Shown: positions 6,711-13,215 of the stretch, piece by piece
Layout: each line of letters opens with the position of its first letter
How positions within the stretch are numbered: the stretch's first letter is position 1
NCBI GenBank assembly: GCA_965366365.1
Contig: CBDUEV010000074.1
Location: 1 to 13,215, forward strand
DNA length: 13,215 nt
Source of the DNA: CBDUEV01 sp965366365
Lineage (GTDB): Bacteria > Actinomycetota > Acidimicrobiia > Spongiisociales > JAENVV01
Reading direction: 5' to 3'
Notes under the pieces: generated by a model
The model's input: only the letters and a program-made list of their open reading frames with translations
The model's database searches: none
What the model was told of the DNA's origin: nothing
Translations under genes and position numbers: made by a program

Positions 6711-7718
6711 TCAGGCGCCCGCCGTTTCGATGTCCTCGACCGCCGCGGCGATCACCCGAAGGAAGTCGATCATGCGAGGGCCCCAGCGCGAGGCGATGTC
6801 GTCGTCGAGTTCCACCACGCGCCCTTCGGCCACGGCGGTGAGAGTGCTCCAACCCGGCCGCTCCGCAAGAGAACCGGCCGACACCGCGCAGCACTTCGTG
6901 TCCGCCAGAAAGATGAGATCGGGGTCGGCTTCCACCAGATACTCGGCCGAGAGCTGCGGGTAGCCGAACGCCGATCCGTCGTCGGCAGGGTCGGCCACGT
7001 TCACCAGGCCGAGGAGCGAGTACAGCTCGCCGATGAAGGTGGAGGACGTCACCGAGTACAGCGTGCTGTCGAGTTCGTGGTAGTACGTGAGTGGCGTTGC
7101 GCGATCGGGAACCGAAGCCACCATCGTCTCGATTTCGCTTCGCATGTCGGCGACGAGTTGCTCGGCTTCGCCGAGGTGGCCGGTCGCCCTCCCGAGTTGC
7201 GCGTATTGCTGGAAAGCGTCCTCGATGCTGAGGGCAGTGAATTGGGTGATGACCGGGATTCCGGCTGCGTCGAGGCCGTCGGTGAGGTCGCCGGGGTCGA
7301 AGGTGATGACAACCAGATCGGGGCCGAGTTCGATGATCGACTCCACGTTCGGTTCGTACGCCGAGAGCTCGCTGGTCGGCGCCTCGGTCGGGAAGTCGCT
7401 GAGACTGTCGACGGCCAGCACTTGCTCTCCGGCGCCAATGGCGAAGAGGATCTCGGTTGCCGTCGAGGAGAAGGAGACGATCCTCGTCGGTCGATCCTCC
7501 ACGGTCACGGGCCCGACCGCGGTCTCGATCGTGACCGGAAACCCGGCGTCGGCTTCGGCAGGAGCCACTTCGGCCGCCACAGTGGTTGCCGGCAACTCGA
7601 CCGCCGTCGTGGCGGGGGCGACGGTCAGATCGGTTCCCCCGGACGGCGACGCCTCGGTGCCGCAGGCGGACGCCAGGAGACCCAGAATGACCAGGAGCGG
7701 GAAGATGGTTCGGTGCAT
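6711..7718 (-). CDS. btuF: corrinoid-binding lipoprotein of the ABC importer (BtuF-like)
   Basis: A 335-residue solute-binding lipoprotein. Residues 1-18 are a signal peptide ending LLASA, with lipidation Cys at C19. A low-complexity Ala/Thr/Val linker runs to about residue 60. The Peripla_BP_2 fold starts at RIVSFSSTATEILFAIGAG (about 79-97), continues through YEPNVESIIELGPDLVV and ends near DDDIASRWGPRMIDFL (305-320). An adjacent Cys pair (C276-C277) sits in the second lobe. The open frame runs upstream to 8429, but the real start is ATG 7718: it has a lipoprotein signal, a GAGGAGG Shine-Dalgarno at 7725-7731 (6-base spacing), and a cobalamin riboswitch in the upstream bases. It is first in the operon with the permease and ATPase. 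The function, capturing B12 or another corrinoid outside the membrane, is inferred from family plus riboswitch. Confidence 0.92.
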   Translation of the reverse strand: MHRTIFPLLVILGLLASACGTEASPSGGTDLTVAPATTAVELPATTVAAEVAPAEADAGFPVTIETAVGPVTVEDRPTRIVSFSSTATEILFAIGAGEQVLAVDSLSDFPTEAPTSELSAYEPNVESIIELGPDLVVITFDPGDLTDGLDAAGIPVITQFTALSIEDAFQQYAQLGRATGHLGEAEQLVADMRSEIETMVASVPDRATPLTYYHELDSTLYSVTSSTFIGELYSLLGLVNVADPADDGSAFGYPQLSAEYLVEADPDLIFLADTKCCAVSAGSLAERPGWSTLTAVAEGRVVELDDDIASRWGPRMIDFLRVIAAAVEDIETAGA

Positions 7719-7722
7719 GTGA

Positions 7723-7745
7723 AGCCTCCTCGAGTGGAGGAGACC
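7723..7745 (-). promoter_or_regulatory. Shine-Dalgarno-sequestering hairpin (riboswitch expression platform)
   Basis: On the minus strand the bases from 7745 to 7737 can pair with 7731 to 7723. This gives a 9-bp stem with two G-U wobbles and a five-base loop, CACTC. It buries the whole GAGGAGG Shine-Dalgarno (7725-7731) of the lipoprotein gene. No T-run follows, so it reads as a translational switch rather than a terminator. The pairing is seen directly; its role is inferred. Confidence 0.65.
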
Positions 7746-7794
7746 AACGGGCGTGCCGTGCGAGTCACCCCTCCTCCGGAGGCTCGTCGCCACC

Positions 7795-7905
7795 AGCCGA
7801 AAAGGCGACCTGGCTCGTCCTCGAGATGAGGCTTCACAGTTGCGGGACAGCGCCGGATTCGGATACCGGACTTCGCTATTCGACTGGCACCCGGTCGGAA
7901 CCGGG
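7795..7905 (-). promoter_or_regulatory. cobalamin riboswitch upstream of btuF-like operon
   Basis: Reading the minus strand, the conserved cobalamin-aptamer blocks occur in order. GGTGCC is at 7891-7886. The AATAGCGAAGTCCGG segment follows, then AATCCGGCGCTG, and the near-invariant CCCGCAACTGTGA at 7846-7834. Last is a B12-box-like AGCCAGGTCGCC at 7815-7804, a variant of AGYCAGGAGACC. Spacing between the core and the B12 box is short, implying a compact peripheral arm. A GC-rich hairpin (7890-7905) opens the element. Such elements bind adenosyl- or methylcobalamin and repress downstream genes when the cofactor is plentiful. The exact 3' boundary is uncertain. Together with the expression-platform hairpin it explains the 315 bases between the two divergent genes. 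Confidence 0.9.
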
Positions 7906-7916
7906 AGCAAGCACGG

Positions 7917-7922
7917 AGTGTA
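7917..7922 (-). promoter_or_regulatory. possible -10 element for the btuF-like operon
   Basis: TACACT on the minus strand fits TANNNT and would place transcription start near 7909, just before the first riboswitch hairpin. That is the expected position. No clear -35 is visible at 16-18 bases upstream. Confidence 0.35.
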
Positions 7923-8008
7923 GTGCGGGCCGACAGGAGACGCGACACGACAACAGTCAGTAAATCTCCGGCTGTGCACCCTTGGTGACGCCTTTGGCCG
8001 GTACGATT

Positions 8009-8031
8009 CCGCCGTCCGTCCGGCGGGAGAG
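8009..8031 (+). promoter_or_regulatory. hairpin and ribosome binding site ahead of the SLC12-like gene
   Basis: CCGCCG (8009-8014) and CGGCGG (8021-8026) form a perfect 6-bp GC stem with a six-base loop. The ribosome binding site GGGAGAG (8025-8031) supports the GTG start at 8034, and its first two G residues lie in the stem. The hairpin could lower translation; a regulatory role is not demonstrated. Confidence 0.45.
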
Positions 8032-8033
8032 AA

Positions 8034-10478
8034 GTGGCGCAGACAACGCAGGAGGAAACACGCGGCACCCTCGGCACCTTCGCCGGAGTGTTCACGCCGT
8101 CGATCCTCACCATCCTCGGCATCATCCTCTTCTTGCGCCTGGGCTTCGTGGTGGGCAGCGGAGGACTGATATGGGCTCTCATCATCATTCTGATCGCAAC
8201 TGCCGTGTCGATCCTGACGAGCATCTCGCTCGCCGCCATCGCCACCAACATCGAGGTCCGGGGCGGCGGCGACTATTACCTCATCTCGCGGACGATCGGA
8301 ATGGAATTCGGTGGAGCACTCGGGATCGTGCTGTTTCTCGCCCAGGCCGTCTCGATCGCTTTCTACGCCATCGGCTTCGGGGAGGCCGTCAGTCAGATCG
8401 CCGGTTTCGGGTCGGATCTGGCCGTTCAAGCCGTGGCTGCCATCGCGCTCGGATTCCTGTTCATCCTCGCCTGGCTGGGCGCCGATTGGGCTTCACGATT
8501 TCAAACGGTAGTGATGGGCCTGTTGATCGCGGCACTCGTCTCGTTCTACCTGGGCGCCTTCAGTTCCTTCGAATTCGAGATGGTTGCAGACAACCTCGAT
8601 CCCCCGGCGACGGGTCTCGGGTTCTGGGCCGTGTTTGCCATCTTCTTCCCCGCCATCACCGGATTCACCCAAGGGGTGTCCATGTCGGGCGACCTTCGGG
8701 ATCCAGGCAGGAGCCTGCCCCGCGGCACCTTCTCCGCGGTTGGCTTGTCAACGCTGGTCTATCTCTCGGTTGCCGTTCTGTTTGCGGGAACGGCCTCGCA
8801 GTCCGCGCTACAAAACGACGGCGGCGTGATGCGCCAGGTCAGCACGTTCGGGTTCCTCATCGACGCCGGCGTGATCGCCGCCACCCTGTCGTCCGCCATG
8901 GCGTCGTTCCTGGGCGCCCCTCGGATCCTGCAGTCCCTGGCCTCCGACCGCATCTTCCCCTTCCTGAACGCCTTCTCGAAGGGACATGGCCCTACCAACA
9001 ACCCTCGCCGGGGCGTGCTGCTCGCCCTGGCGATCGCCCTGGGCACCGTCGCTCTCGGCAACTTGAACCTCATCGCTCCCATCGTGTCGATGTTCTTCCT
9101 CATCTCGTACGGGTTGCTGAACTACGCAACCTTCTTCGAAGCCCGCGCCAAGAACCCGTCCTTCCGTCCTCGCTTTCGGTTTTTCCACCGCAACGCCTCG
9201 CTGGCCGGCGCCGTCGGGTGCCTCCTCATAGTGGTCGCCATCAATGTCACGGCAGGCGTGGCGGCGGTCCTGGTGCTGTTTGGGATCTATCAGTACCTGA
9301 AGTCGCGATCCCGCCCGGAACGGTGGGCGGACACGACCCGCGCTCACCTGTTCCAGCGGGCCCGCGACGCAATCCAGGCGATGGGAACCGAGCCGGACCA
9401 CGGTAGGAACTGGCGGCCCCAAGTTCTCGTGTTCTCAGCCGATCCGGAGCGGCGAGGGAGATTGCTTCAGTTCGCGACGTGGATCGAGGGTGGAAGCGGA
9501 CTCACGGTGGCCGCAGAGATCCTCACTGGCGACGCTGCAATCGCCCGCCGCAACCGCGACCGCGCGTACGTCGCCCTCAAGGAACAGATCGACGAGCTCG
9601 GACTCGACACCTATCCGCTGGTCGTCGAAGCCACCGACGTGGGCGCGGCGATCCCCACGATCATCCAGTCGGTGGGACTTGGTCCGATCCAGATCAATAC
9701 CGTGTTGTTCAACCGTCCGGTAGCCGGCACGCTCTCCGCCGCCTCGATTCGCAGTGTCTCGCGCCTGGGGGCCAACGTCGTGATGCTGTCCGGCGACGAA
9801 CCCGGCTGGAGCGGCCTCGACAAGGCGGACCGCAGGATCGACGTGTGGTGGTTCGACAATCACTCGAGCCGGCTGGCGCTGCTGCTCGCCTACCTGTGCA
9901 CCCGTACGGAAACGTGGCGGGGCGGAACCATCAGAGTGTGTTCGGCAGCCTCCAGCGAGGACCACGGCCTGGCCGACCTCGTGGAGTATCTCGACGACGT
10001 CCGAATACCGGCGGATGTAGTCGACGGTGGCCGGGCGAGTCTCGAAGAAGTCGTCGAGTTCTCCGGCTCGGCCGGCCTGGTGTTCATGCCCATCCGGGCG
10101 CGCAAGGACGAGCTCCTCGACGGCAACGGCGATCCGCTCGAGCCACTGTTCATGGCCATCCCACAAATGGCGGGCGTTCTGGCCGGACAGCTCGTGGAGC
10201 TGGACGCAGGGCCAGAGACCGGGGACATCTCCAAGATCGCCGAAGCCGAGCAAGCCCTCGCCGAAGCCGAGAACCGGGCCAAGACCCTCTCGAAGGTGCT
10301 CGATCGAGCGACGAGTCGCGCAGCCGACCTTCGCACCGGTTCGCGACGGTCCGCCGTCGATCGCGCAGAGCTGCAAGCAGCGGATGCCGAGGTGGAGGAG
10401 ATCCGGCGGAGGCTGCTGAAGGCCGAGGTACGAGCCGAAACAGCTCGCGCCGATCTCGAGGTTGTGATCCGCTCGTAG
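8034..10478 (+). CDS. SLC12/cation-chloride-cotransporter-like APC permease with large cytosolic domain
   Basis: An 814-residue transporter. The first helix motif, GTFAGVFTPSILTILGIILF (14-33), is a hallmark of SLC12-type members of the amino acid-polyamine-organocation superfamily. About 12 hydrophobic segments fill residues 20-420. The later motif SYGLLNYATFFEARAKNPSF and the RPRF(R)FFHRNASL loop also match this family. Residues about 460-700 are a soluble domain opening with PQVLVFSADPERRGRL, resembling the SLC12 C-terminal regulatory domain. Residues about 735-812 form an Ala/Glu/Arg-rich predicted coiled coil. Eukaryotic members co-move Na+/K+ with chloride. Bacterial members are little characterised, so K+/Cl- or amino acid substrates are both possible. 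The start is GTG at 8034 with GGGAGAG upstream. It stands alone, divergent from the B12 importer and convergent with narI. Confidence 0.9.
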   Translation: MAQTTQEETRGTLGTFAGVFTPSILTILGIILFLRLGFVVGSGGLIWALIIILIATAVSILTSISLAAIATNIEVRGGGDYYLISRTIGMEFGGALGIVLFLAQAVSIAFYAIGFGEAVSQIAGFGSDLAVQAVAAIALGFLFILAWLGADWASRFQTVVMGLLIAALVSFYLGAFSSFEFEMVADNLDPPATGLGFWAVFAIFFPAITGFTQGVSMSGDLRDPGRSLPRGTFSAVGLSTLVYLSVAVLFAGTASQSALQNDGGVMRQVSTFGFLIDAGVIAATLSSAMASFLGAPRILQSLASDRIFPFLNAFSKGHGPTNNPRRGVLLALAIALGTVALGNLNLIAPIVSMFFLISYGLLNYATFFEARAKNPSFRPRFRFFHRNASLAGAVGCLLIVVAINVTAGVAAVLVLFGIYQYLKSRSRPERWADTTRAHLFQRARDAIQAMGTEPDHGRNWRPQVLVFSADPERRGRLLQFATWIEGGSGLTVAAEILTGDAAIARRNRDRAYVALKEQIDELGLDTYPLVVEATDVGAAIPTIIQSVGLGPIQINTVLFNRPVAGTLSAASIRSVSRLGANVVMLSGDEPGWSGLDKADRRIDVWWFDNHSSRLALLLAYLCTRTETWRGGTIRVCSAASSEDHGLADLVEYLDDVRIPADVVDGGRASLEEVVEFSGSAGLVFMPIRARKDELLDGNGDPLEPLFMAIPQMAGVLAGQLVELDAGPETGDISKIAEAEQALAEAENRAKTLSKVLDRATSRAADLRTGSRRSAVDRAELQAADAEVEEIRRRLLKAEVRAETARADLEVVIRS

Positions 10479-10485
10479 GGTCGGT

Positions 10486-10507
10486 CCGTCGGCGAGCACA
10501 ACGACGG
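10486..10507. terminator. weak inverted repeat between convergent genes
   Basis: CCGTCG (10486-10491) and CGACGG (10502-10507) can form a 6-bp stem with a 10-base loop, in the 90-base gap between the ends of the SLC12-like gene and narI. There is no T-run on either strand, so a Rho-independent terminator is not well supported. Nothing else is seen in this gap. Confidence 0.22.
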
Positions 10508-10568
10508 CTCACCTGCGGATCGCTTGGTCATCTGGCCGCTCAGTGCAGCCCGGTGGGAACCTCCTCGG

Positions 10569-11282
10569 TCACCGCACCCGGTCGAGCGGCTTCGGCGAGG
10601 CCGGGTGGTACACAGCCGGCTCCGGGTTCATTCGAACCACCTTCTGCCACGGGCGCGTCAGGTACCCGAGCGGCAGTGTGATGATGTGGACCAGACGGGT
10701 GAACGGGAACACCACCAGGAACGTGTAGGCAGTCAAGACGTGGATCTTGAGCACCCACGGCAGCGACTCGACCAGTTCGGGACGGGGGCGGAGCGTCAGG
10801 ATCGACCAGCCGTAGGGAACGAACACGGCGGTGCCCCAGAAGGACCCCCACCGATACCCGACCGCGATCCAGACCCCTGTCACGATCGAGACAGCGATGA
10901 TCAGCAGAACTGCCATGTCCGCAGGCGTGGTGACCGCCCGCACTCGGTGATCCGTGAACCTTCGATAGAGGAGAACCCCCAACCCGACTCCGGCCCACAA
11001 CGCCAGAGCCAGCCCGGTCGCCTCCAGGAGGTAGAGACGCAGCGGCGCCCCGTTCCAGAGCTCGAAGCCCCTCGGAACGATGAGGGCGGCCAGATGGAGG
11101 AGAAGGACCAGGCTGATCCCCCAGTGAAACGAGACGGAGCCCCAAAACAGCTTCCGCTTCTCGAGCAGCTGAGACGACAACGCCGAGACCGAGAAGGGGT
11201 GGCGACGCCACCGAATCACGGTGATCACGATCGCCAAGACGATGGCCACGTAGGGAAAGACCACAAAGAGGAGTTGGTTCAT
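10569..11282 (-). CDS. narI: respiratory nitrate reductase gamma subunit (di-heme cytochrome b)
   Basis: A 237-residue membrane subunit with about five transmembrane helices. It oxidises quinol and passes electrons through two b hemes to NarH. All four expected heme-ligand histidines are visible: H53 (SFHWG) and H63 (LLHLA) on one helix, H181 (KIHVLT) and H199 (RLVHII) on the last. These correspond to the four axial histidines known in E. coli NarI. Length is typical of the family. The frame remains open upstream to 11654, but ATG 11282 is preferred: it overlaps the narJ stop as ATGA, has GGAG at 11290-11293, and begins the first helix. It is last in the order H-J-I, and the protein ends with a hydrophilic tail. 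Confidence 0.95.
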   Translation of the reverse strand: MNQLLFVVFPYVAIVLAIVITVIRWRRHPFSVSALSSQLLEKRKLFWGSVSFHWGISLVLLLHLAALIVPRGFELWNGAPLRLYLLEATGLALALWAGVGLGVLLYRRFTDHRVRAVTTPADMAVLLIIAVSIVTGVWIAVGYRWGSFWGTAVFVPYGWSILTLRPRPELVESLPWVLKIHVLTAYTFLVVFPFTRLVHIITLPLGYLTRPWQKVVRMNPEPAVYHPASPKPLDRVR

Positions 11283-11806
11283 CGTTGCGCTCCACTCTCG
11301 AGAGGTAGCTCGGTTGGCAGGATTTGGTCGACCACGCTGACGGTGGCAGCCAGCAGATGGCGATACGGGTTGTCGGATTCGGCCTTCTTGAGTGCCTTCT
11401 CCATCATCGCCAACGCCCGCGGCAGCTCCTCGACCAGGTCCGCCATCGGTGGATCGGCCAACTCGAGGTAGCGAAGCACCGGGTCGAGGTGATCGGGAAG
11501 CTCGCCCGCCAGATCCACCCCGCACCTCTCCATGTCGCGTTTGAGGTCGGCCATGAACTCGCCGCGTCGGTAGTTCTCGCCCCACACGACGTAGCCGACG
11601 TATGGAATGAACAGCGGGGACAAGTCGAGGGTTCGGGTATGCAACTCCTCCCACTTCCCCAGCTCCAGCCGACCGACGGCTTGAAGGAATCGGGCCATCC
11701 TGCGGCCGACGGCGCCGTCGAGCCCTTCGATGGCCGCCCCGAGCTGTTCGAGGCTGGTCGGGTTGGGATACCGGTATCCCATTGCCACTACGGATGCCGG
11801 GCCCAT
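11279..11806 (-). CDS. narJ: nitrate reductase assembly chaperone (NarJ, divergent)
   Basis: A 175-residue, all-helical cytoplasmic chaperone of the TorD/NarJ group, which holds NarG while the molybdenum cofactor and Fe-S clusters are inserted. The block around YVVWGENYRRGEFMADLKRD, followed by AGELPDHLDPVLRYLELAD, matches the NarJ core (compare HGESRDRGQAMVDL and SRELPDHLPLYLEYL in E. coli). The usual FD preceding this block is not evident (here LDLSPLFIPYVGY), so it is a divergent member and shorter than E. coli NarJ. The start ATG 11806 shares one base with the narH stop (TGATG) and is preceded by a purine-rich GAGGAGAGGAG. A second in-frame ATG lies eight codons later. Position between narH and narI supports the call. 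Confidence 0.92.
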   Translation of the reverse strand: MGPASVVAMGYRYPNPTSLEQLGAAIEGLDGAVGRRMARFLQAVGRLELGKWEELHTRTLDLSPLFIPYVGYVVWGENYRRGEFMADLKRDMERCGVDLAGELPDHLDPVLRYLELADPPMADLVEELPRALAMMEKALKKAESDNPYRHLLAATVSVVDQILPTELPLESGAQR

Positions 11807-13215
11807 CACGCTCCTCTCCTCGGTTCTTCGATGTATCCGACGCCGGTGGCTCCCTTGTAGGCGAGAGGATCGTTGAGCGACTCGATCGACATCTCCCGGT
11901 GGTACGGCGGAAGCACGAAGCGCTCTTCGATGGTGGGAAGGGTGGTCAGCTTGTAGATGGCCTCCACCTCCTCCTCCGTGGTGGCGGCCGCCTCCAGCAG
12001 CGCCAGAGTTCCCTCGTCGATGACCCCGTCGACACTCTGCCGGCGCTTGTAGGTGCGGACGGCCAGCATCTTCCGCAACACCTTCCGAATCACCTGGTCG
12101 TCGCCGATCGAGAACAGGTTGGCGAGGTATTCGACCGGGAGCCGAGCCTTGTCGAGCTCGTCGAACAGCTCGAAGTCGGCTCGTTCTTCCGGAAGGTCGA
12201 GCCGGGTCAGGTTTCCCTCGATCGAGCTGATCACCGGCGACAGCGGTGGGATGTAGAACATCATCGCCGCGGTCCGGTACTCGGGATGGAGCGGAAGAGC
12301 CATGCCCCAGACCTTGACGAACTGATACACCGGGGAGCGCCGGGCCGCATCGATCCAGCCGTCGTCGATCCCGGCAGCCGCCGCCGCGGCCACAACCCGG
12401 TCGTCCCACGGGTCGAGAATCATGTCCAGCTGTGCCTGCAGGAGTTCCTCCTCGGGCATGGCGGCCACGTCGGCAATGCGGTCGGCGTCATAGAGCAACA
12501 CGCCCATGTACCGAATCCGACCGACGCACGAGTGTGCGCAGGCCGGCGCCTGACCGGTCTCCAAACGCGGGAAGCAGAGAATGCACTTCTCGGATTTGCC
12601 GGTCGACCAGTTGTAATAGACCTTCTTGTACGGGCAGGCGGCCACACACATGCGCCACGCTCGACATTTGTCCTCGTTGACCAGCACAACACCGTCTTCG
12701 GACCGTTTGTAGATTGCGCCGCTCGGGCACGCCGCTACGCAGGCCGGGTTGAGGCAGTGGTTGCAGATGCGAGGCACGTAGTTGAAGACGACCCGTTCGA
12801 TTTCGTCCATCTGTTCGCGGATTGCGGGGTCGATCCCCTCCATGCTCGGATCGTTGGCCGCATAGATGTCCGAGCCGCTCAGGTCGTCATCCCAGTTGGG
12901 ACCCGACGATATTTCGATGGGCTCCCAGGTGATCTTCGAGACAGGCTCGGCGGTTGGCTGATGTTCGCCCTGCGGCGAATCGAACAGGTCCCCGTACTTG
13001 AACGTGAAGGGTTCGTAGTAATCGTCCAATTCCGGCAGCGAAGGGTTGAAGAACAGCTTGGCCAGTCCGCCACCCTTGGAGTGCAGCTTCAGCTTGAGCC
13101 GGCCCTTCTCGTCTCGCTTCCAGCCGCCCTTGTAGTGGTCCTGGTCTTCCCACCCGGTGGGATAGCCCGTTCCCGGGCGGGTCTCGACGTTGTTCCACCA
13201 CATGTACTCGGCGCC
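11806..13215 (-). CDS. narH: respiratory nitrate reductase beta subunit, 5'-truncated by the window edge
   Basis: A partial gene of 469 visible residues, starting mid-frame at the right edge (Gly-Ala-Glu-Tyr-Met). The ATG at 13203 is internal, since WWNNVETRPGTGYPTGWEDQ aligns inside the E. coli protein. About 35 N-terminal residues, including the first Fe-S cysteine group, lie outside. Visible ligand groups are CNHCLNPACVAACP, KCRAWRMCVAACPYKK and KCILCFPR, then CAHSC. Trp in place of the second Cys of CRAWRMC is the known signature of a [3Fe-4S] centre in NarH. So this subunit carries the electron relay from NarI hemes to NarG. LALPLHPEYRT-type (here MALPLHPEYRT) and IPPLSPV motifs confirm the family. 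narG is expected just beyond the edge, giving the usual G-H-J-I order. Confidence 0.97.
   Translation of the reverse strand, partial: GAEYMWWNNVETRPGTGYPTGWEDQDHYKGGWKRDEKGRLKLKLHSKGGGLAKLFFNPSLPELDDYYEPFTFKYGDLFDSPQGEHQPTAEPVSKITWEPIEISSGPNWDDDLSGSDIYAANDPSMEGIDPAIREQMDEIERVVFNYVPRICNHCLNPACVAACPSGAIYKRSEDGVVLVNEDKCRAWRMCVAACPYKKVYYNWSTGKSEKCILCFPRLETGQAPACAHSCVGRIRYMGVLLYDADRIADVAAMPEEELLQAQLDMILDPWDDRVVAAAAAAGIDDGWIDAARRSPVYQFVKVWGMALPLHPEYRTAAMMFYIPPLSPVISSIEGNLTRLDLPEERADFELFDELDKARLPVEYLANLFSIGDDQVIRKVLRKMLAVRTYKRRQSVDGVIDEGTLALLEAAATTEEEVEAIYKLTTLPTIEERFVLPPYHREMSIESLNDPLAYKGATGVGYIEEPRRGA

Noticed and set aside
6132..7829. Long plus-strand open frame (565 residues) across the btuF/btuC-like genes and the riboswitch
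   Set aside because: Composition is Gly/Arg/Asp-rich without domains, and it runs antisense through two well-supported genes and a conserved RNA element.
7930..7941. CCGACAGGAGAC on the plus strand, resembling a B12 box
   Set aside because: The other conserved aptamer blocks are on the minus strand in correct order, and there is no plus-strand aptamer core before this sequence.
7719..8429. N-terminal extension of the lipoprotein frame up to 8429
   Set aside because: The upstream part crosses the riboswitch and the antisense of the SLC12-like gene. ATG 7718 has a strong Shine-Dalgarno and a lipoprotein signal.
7982..9406. Plus-strand frames of 474 residues here and about 400 residues at 9479-10681, overlapping the transporter gene
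   Set aside because: Both are Arg/Pro/His-rich shadows in another frame of the SLC12-like coding sequence.

Overview
The window is high-G+C bacterial DNA with dense coding, short intergenic gaps and start/stop overlaps. The best guess is an actinobacterium, perhaps of the Acidimicrobiia type. This rests on the GC-rich third codon positions, the lipoprotein plus B12-type importer without an outer-membrane receptor in view, and an exported protein with a very long Thr/Ser linker. No rRNA or marker gene is present, so the taxonomic call is an inference.

Layout, left to right. (1) 106-1685, plus strand: two translationally coupled membrane-protein genes. One is a CPBP (Rce1/CAAX-protease-like) protein whose first catalytic glutamate appears to be replaced. 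The other is an unrecognised membrane protein carrying an HExxH motif. (2) 1689-3665, minus strand: a small TfoX N-terminal-domain protein, preceded by an orphan transmembrane sensor histidine kinase with a long Pro/Ala-rich basic tail. (3) 3747-4793, plus strand, divergent from the kinase: an exported protein with a helical head, a Thr/Ser-rich linker, a Pro tract, an internal LPMTG and a hydrophobic C-terminus. (4) 4825-7718, minus strand: a three-gene ABC importer in the order lipoprotein, permease, ATPase. Its leader contains a clear cobalamin riboswitch and a hairpin that buries the first Shine-Dalgarno sequence, so the importer is most likely BtuFCD for vitamin B12 or a related corrinoid. 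(5) 8034-10478, plus strand, divergent from the importer: an SLC12/cation-chloride-cotransporter-like permease of the APC superfamily, with a large cytosolic domain and a coiled-coil tail. (6) 10569 to the right edge, minus strand: narI, narJ and the 5'-truncated narH of a respiratory nitrate reductase operon. narG would lie beyond the right edge.

Two units can be read functionally with confidence. One is riboswitch-controlled corrinoid uptake. The other is membrane-bound nitrate respiration: NarH carries the Fe-S electron relay, NarI is the di-heme b quinol oxidase subunit and NarJ is the assembly chaperone. The transporter between them is independent of both. The left part (CPBP/HExxH pair, orphan kinase, Thr-rich exported protein) looks like envelope biology and is the least explained. 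No mobile element, CRISPR array, tRNA or rRNA was seen. I found no wholly new multi-gene system. The strongest candidates for a second look are the CPBP/HExxH pair and the kinase/exported-protein divergent pair.
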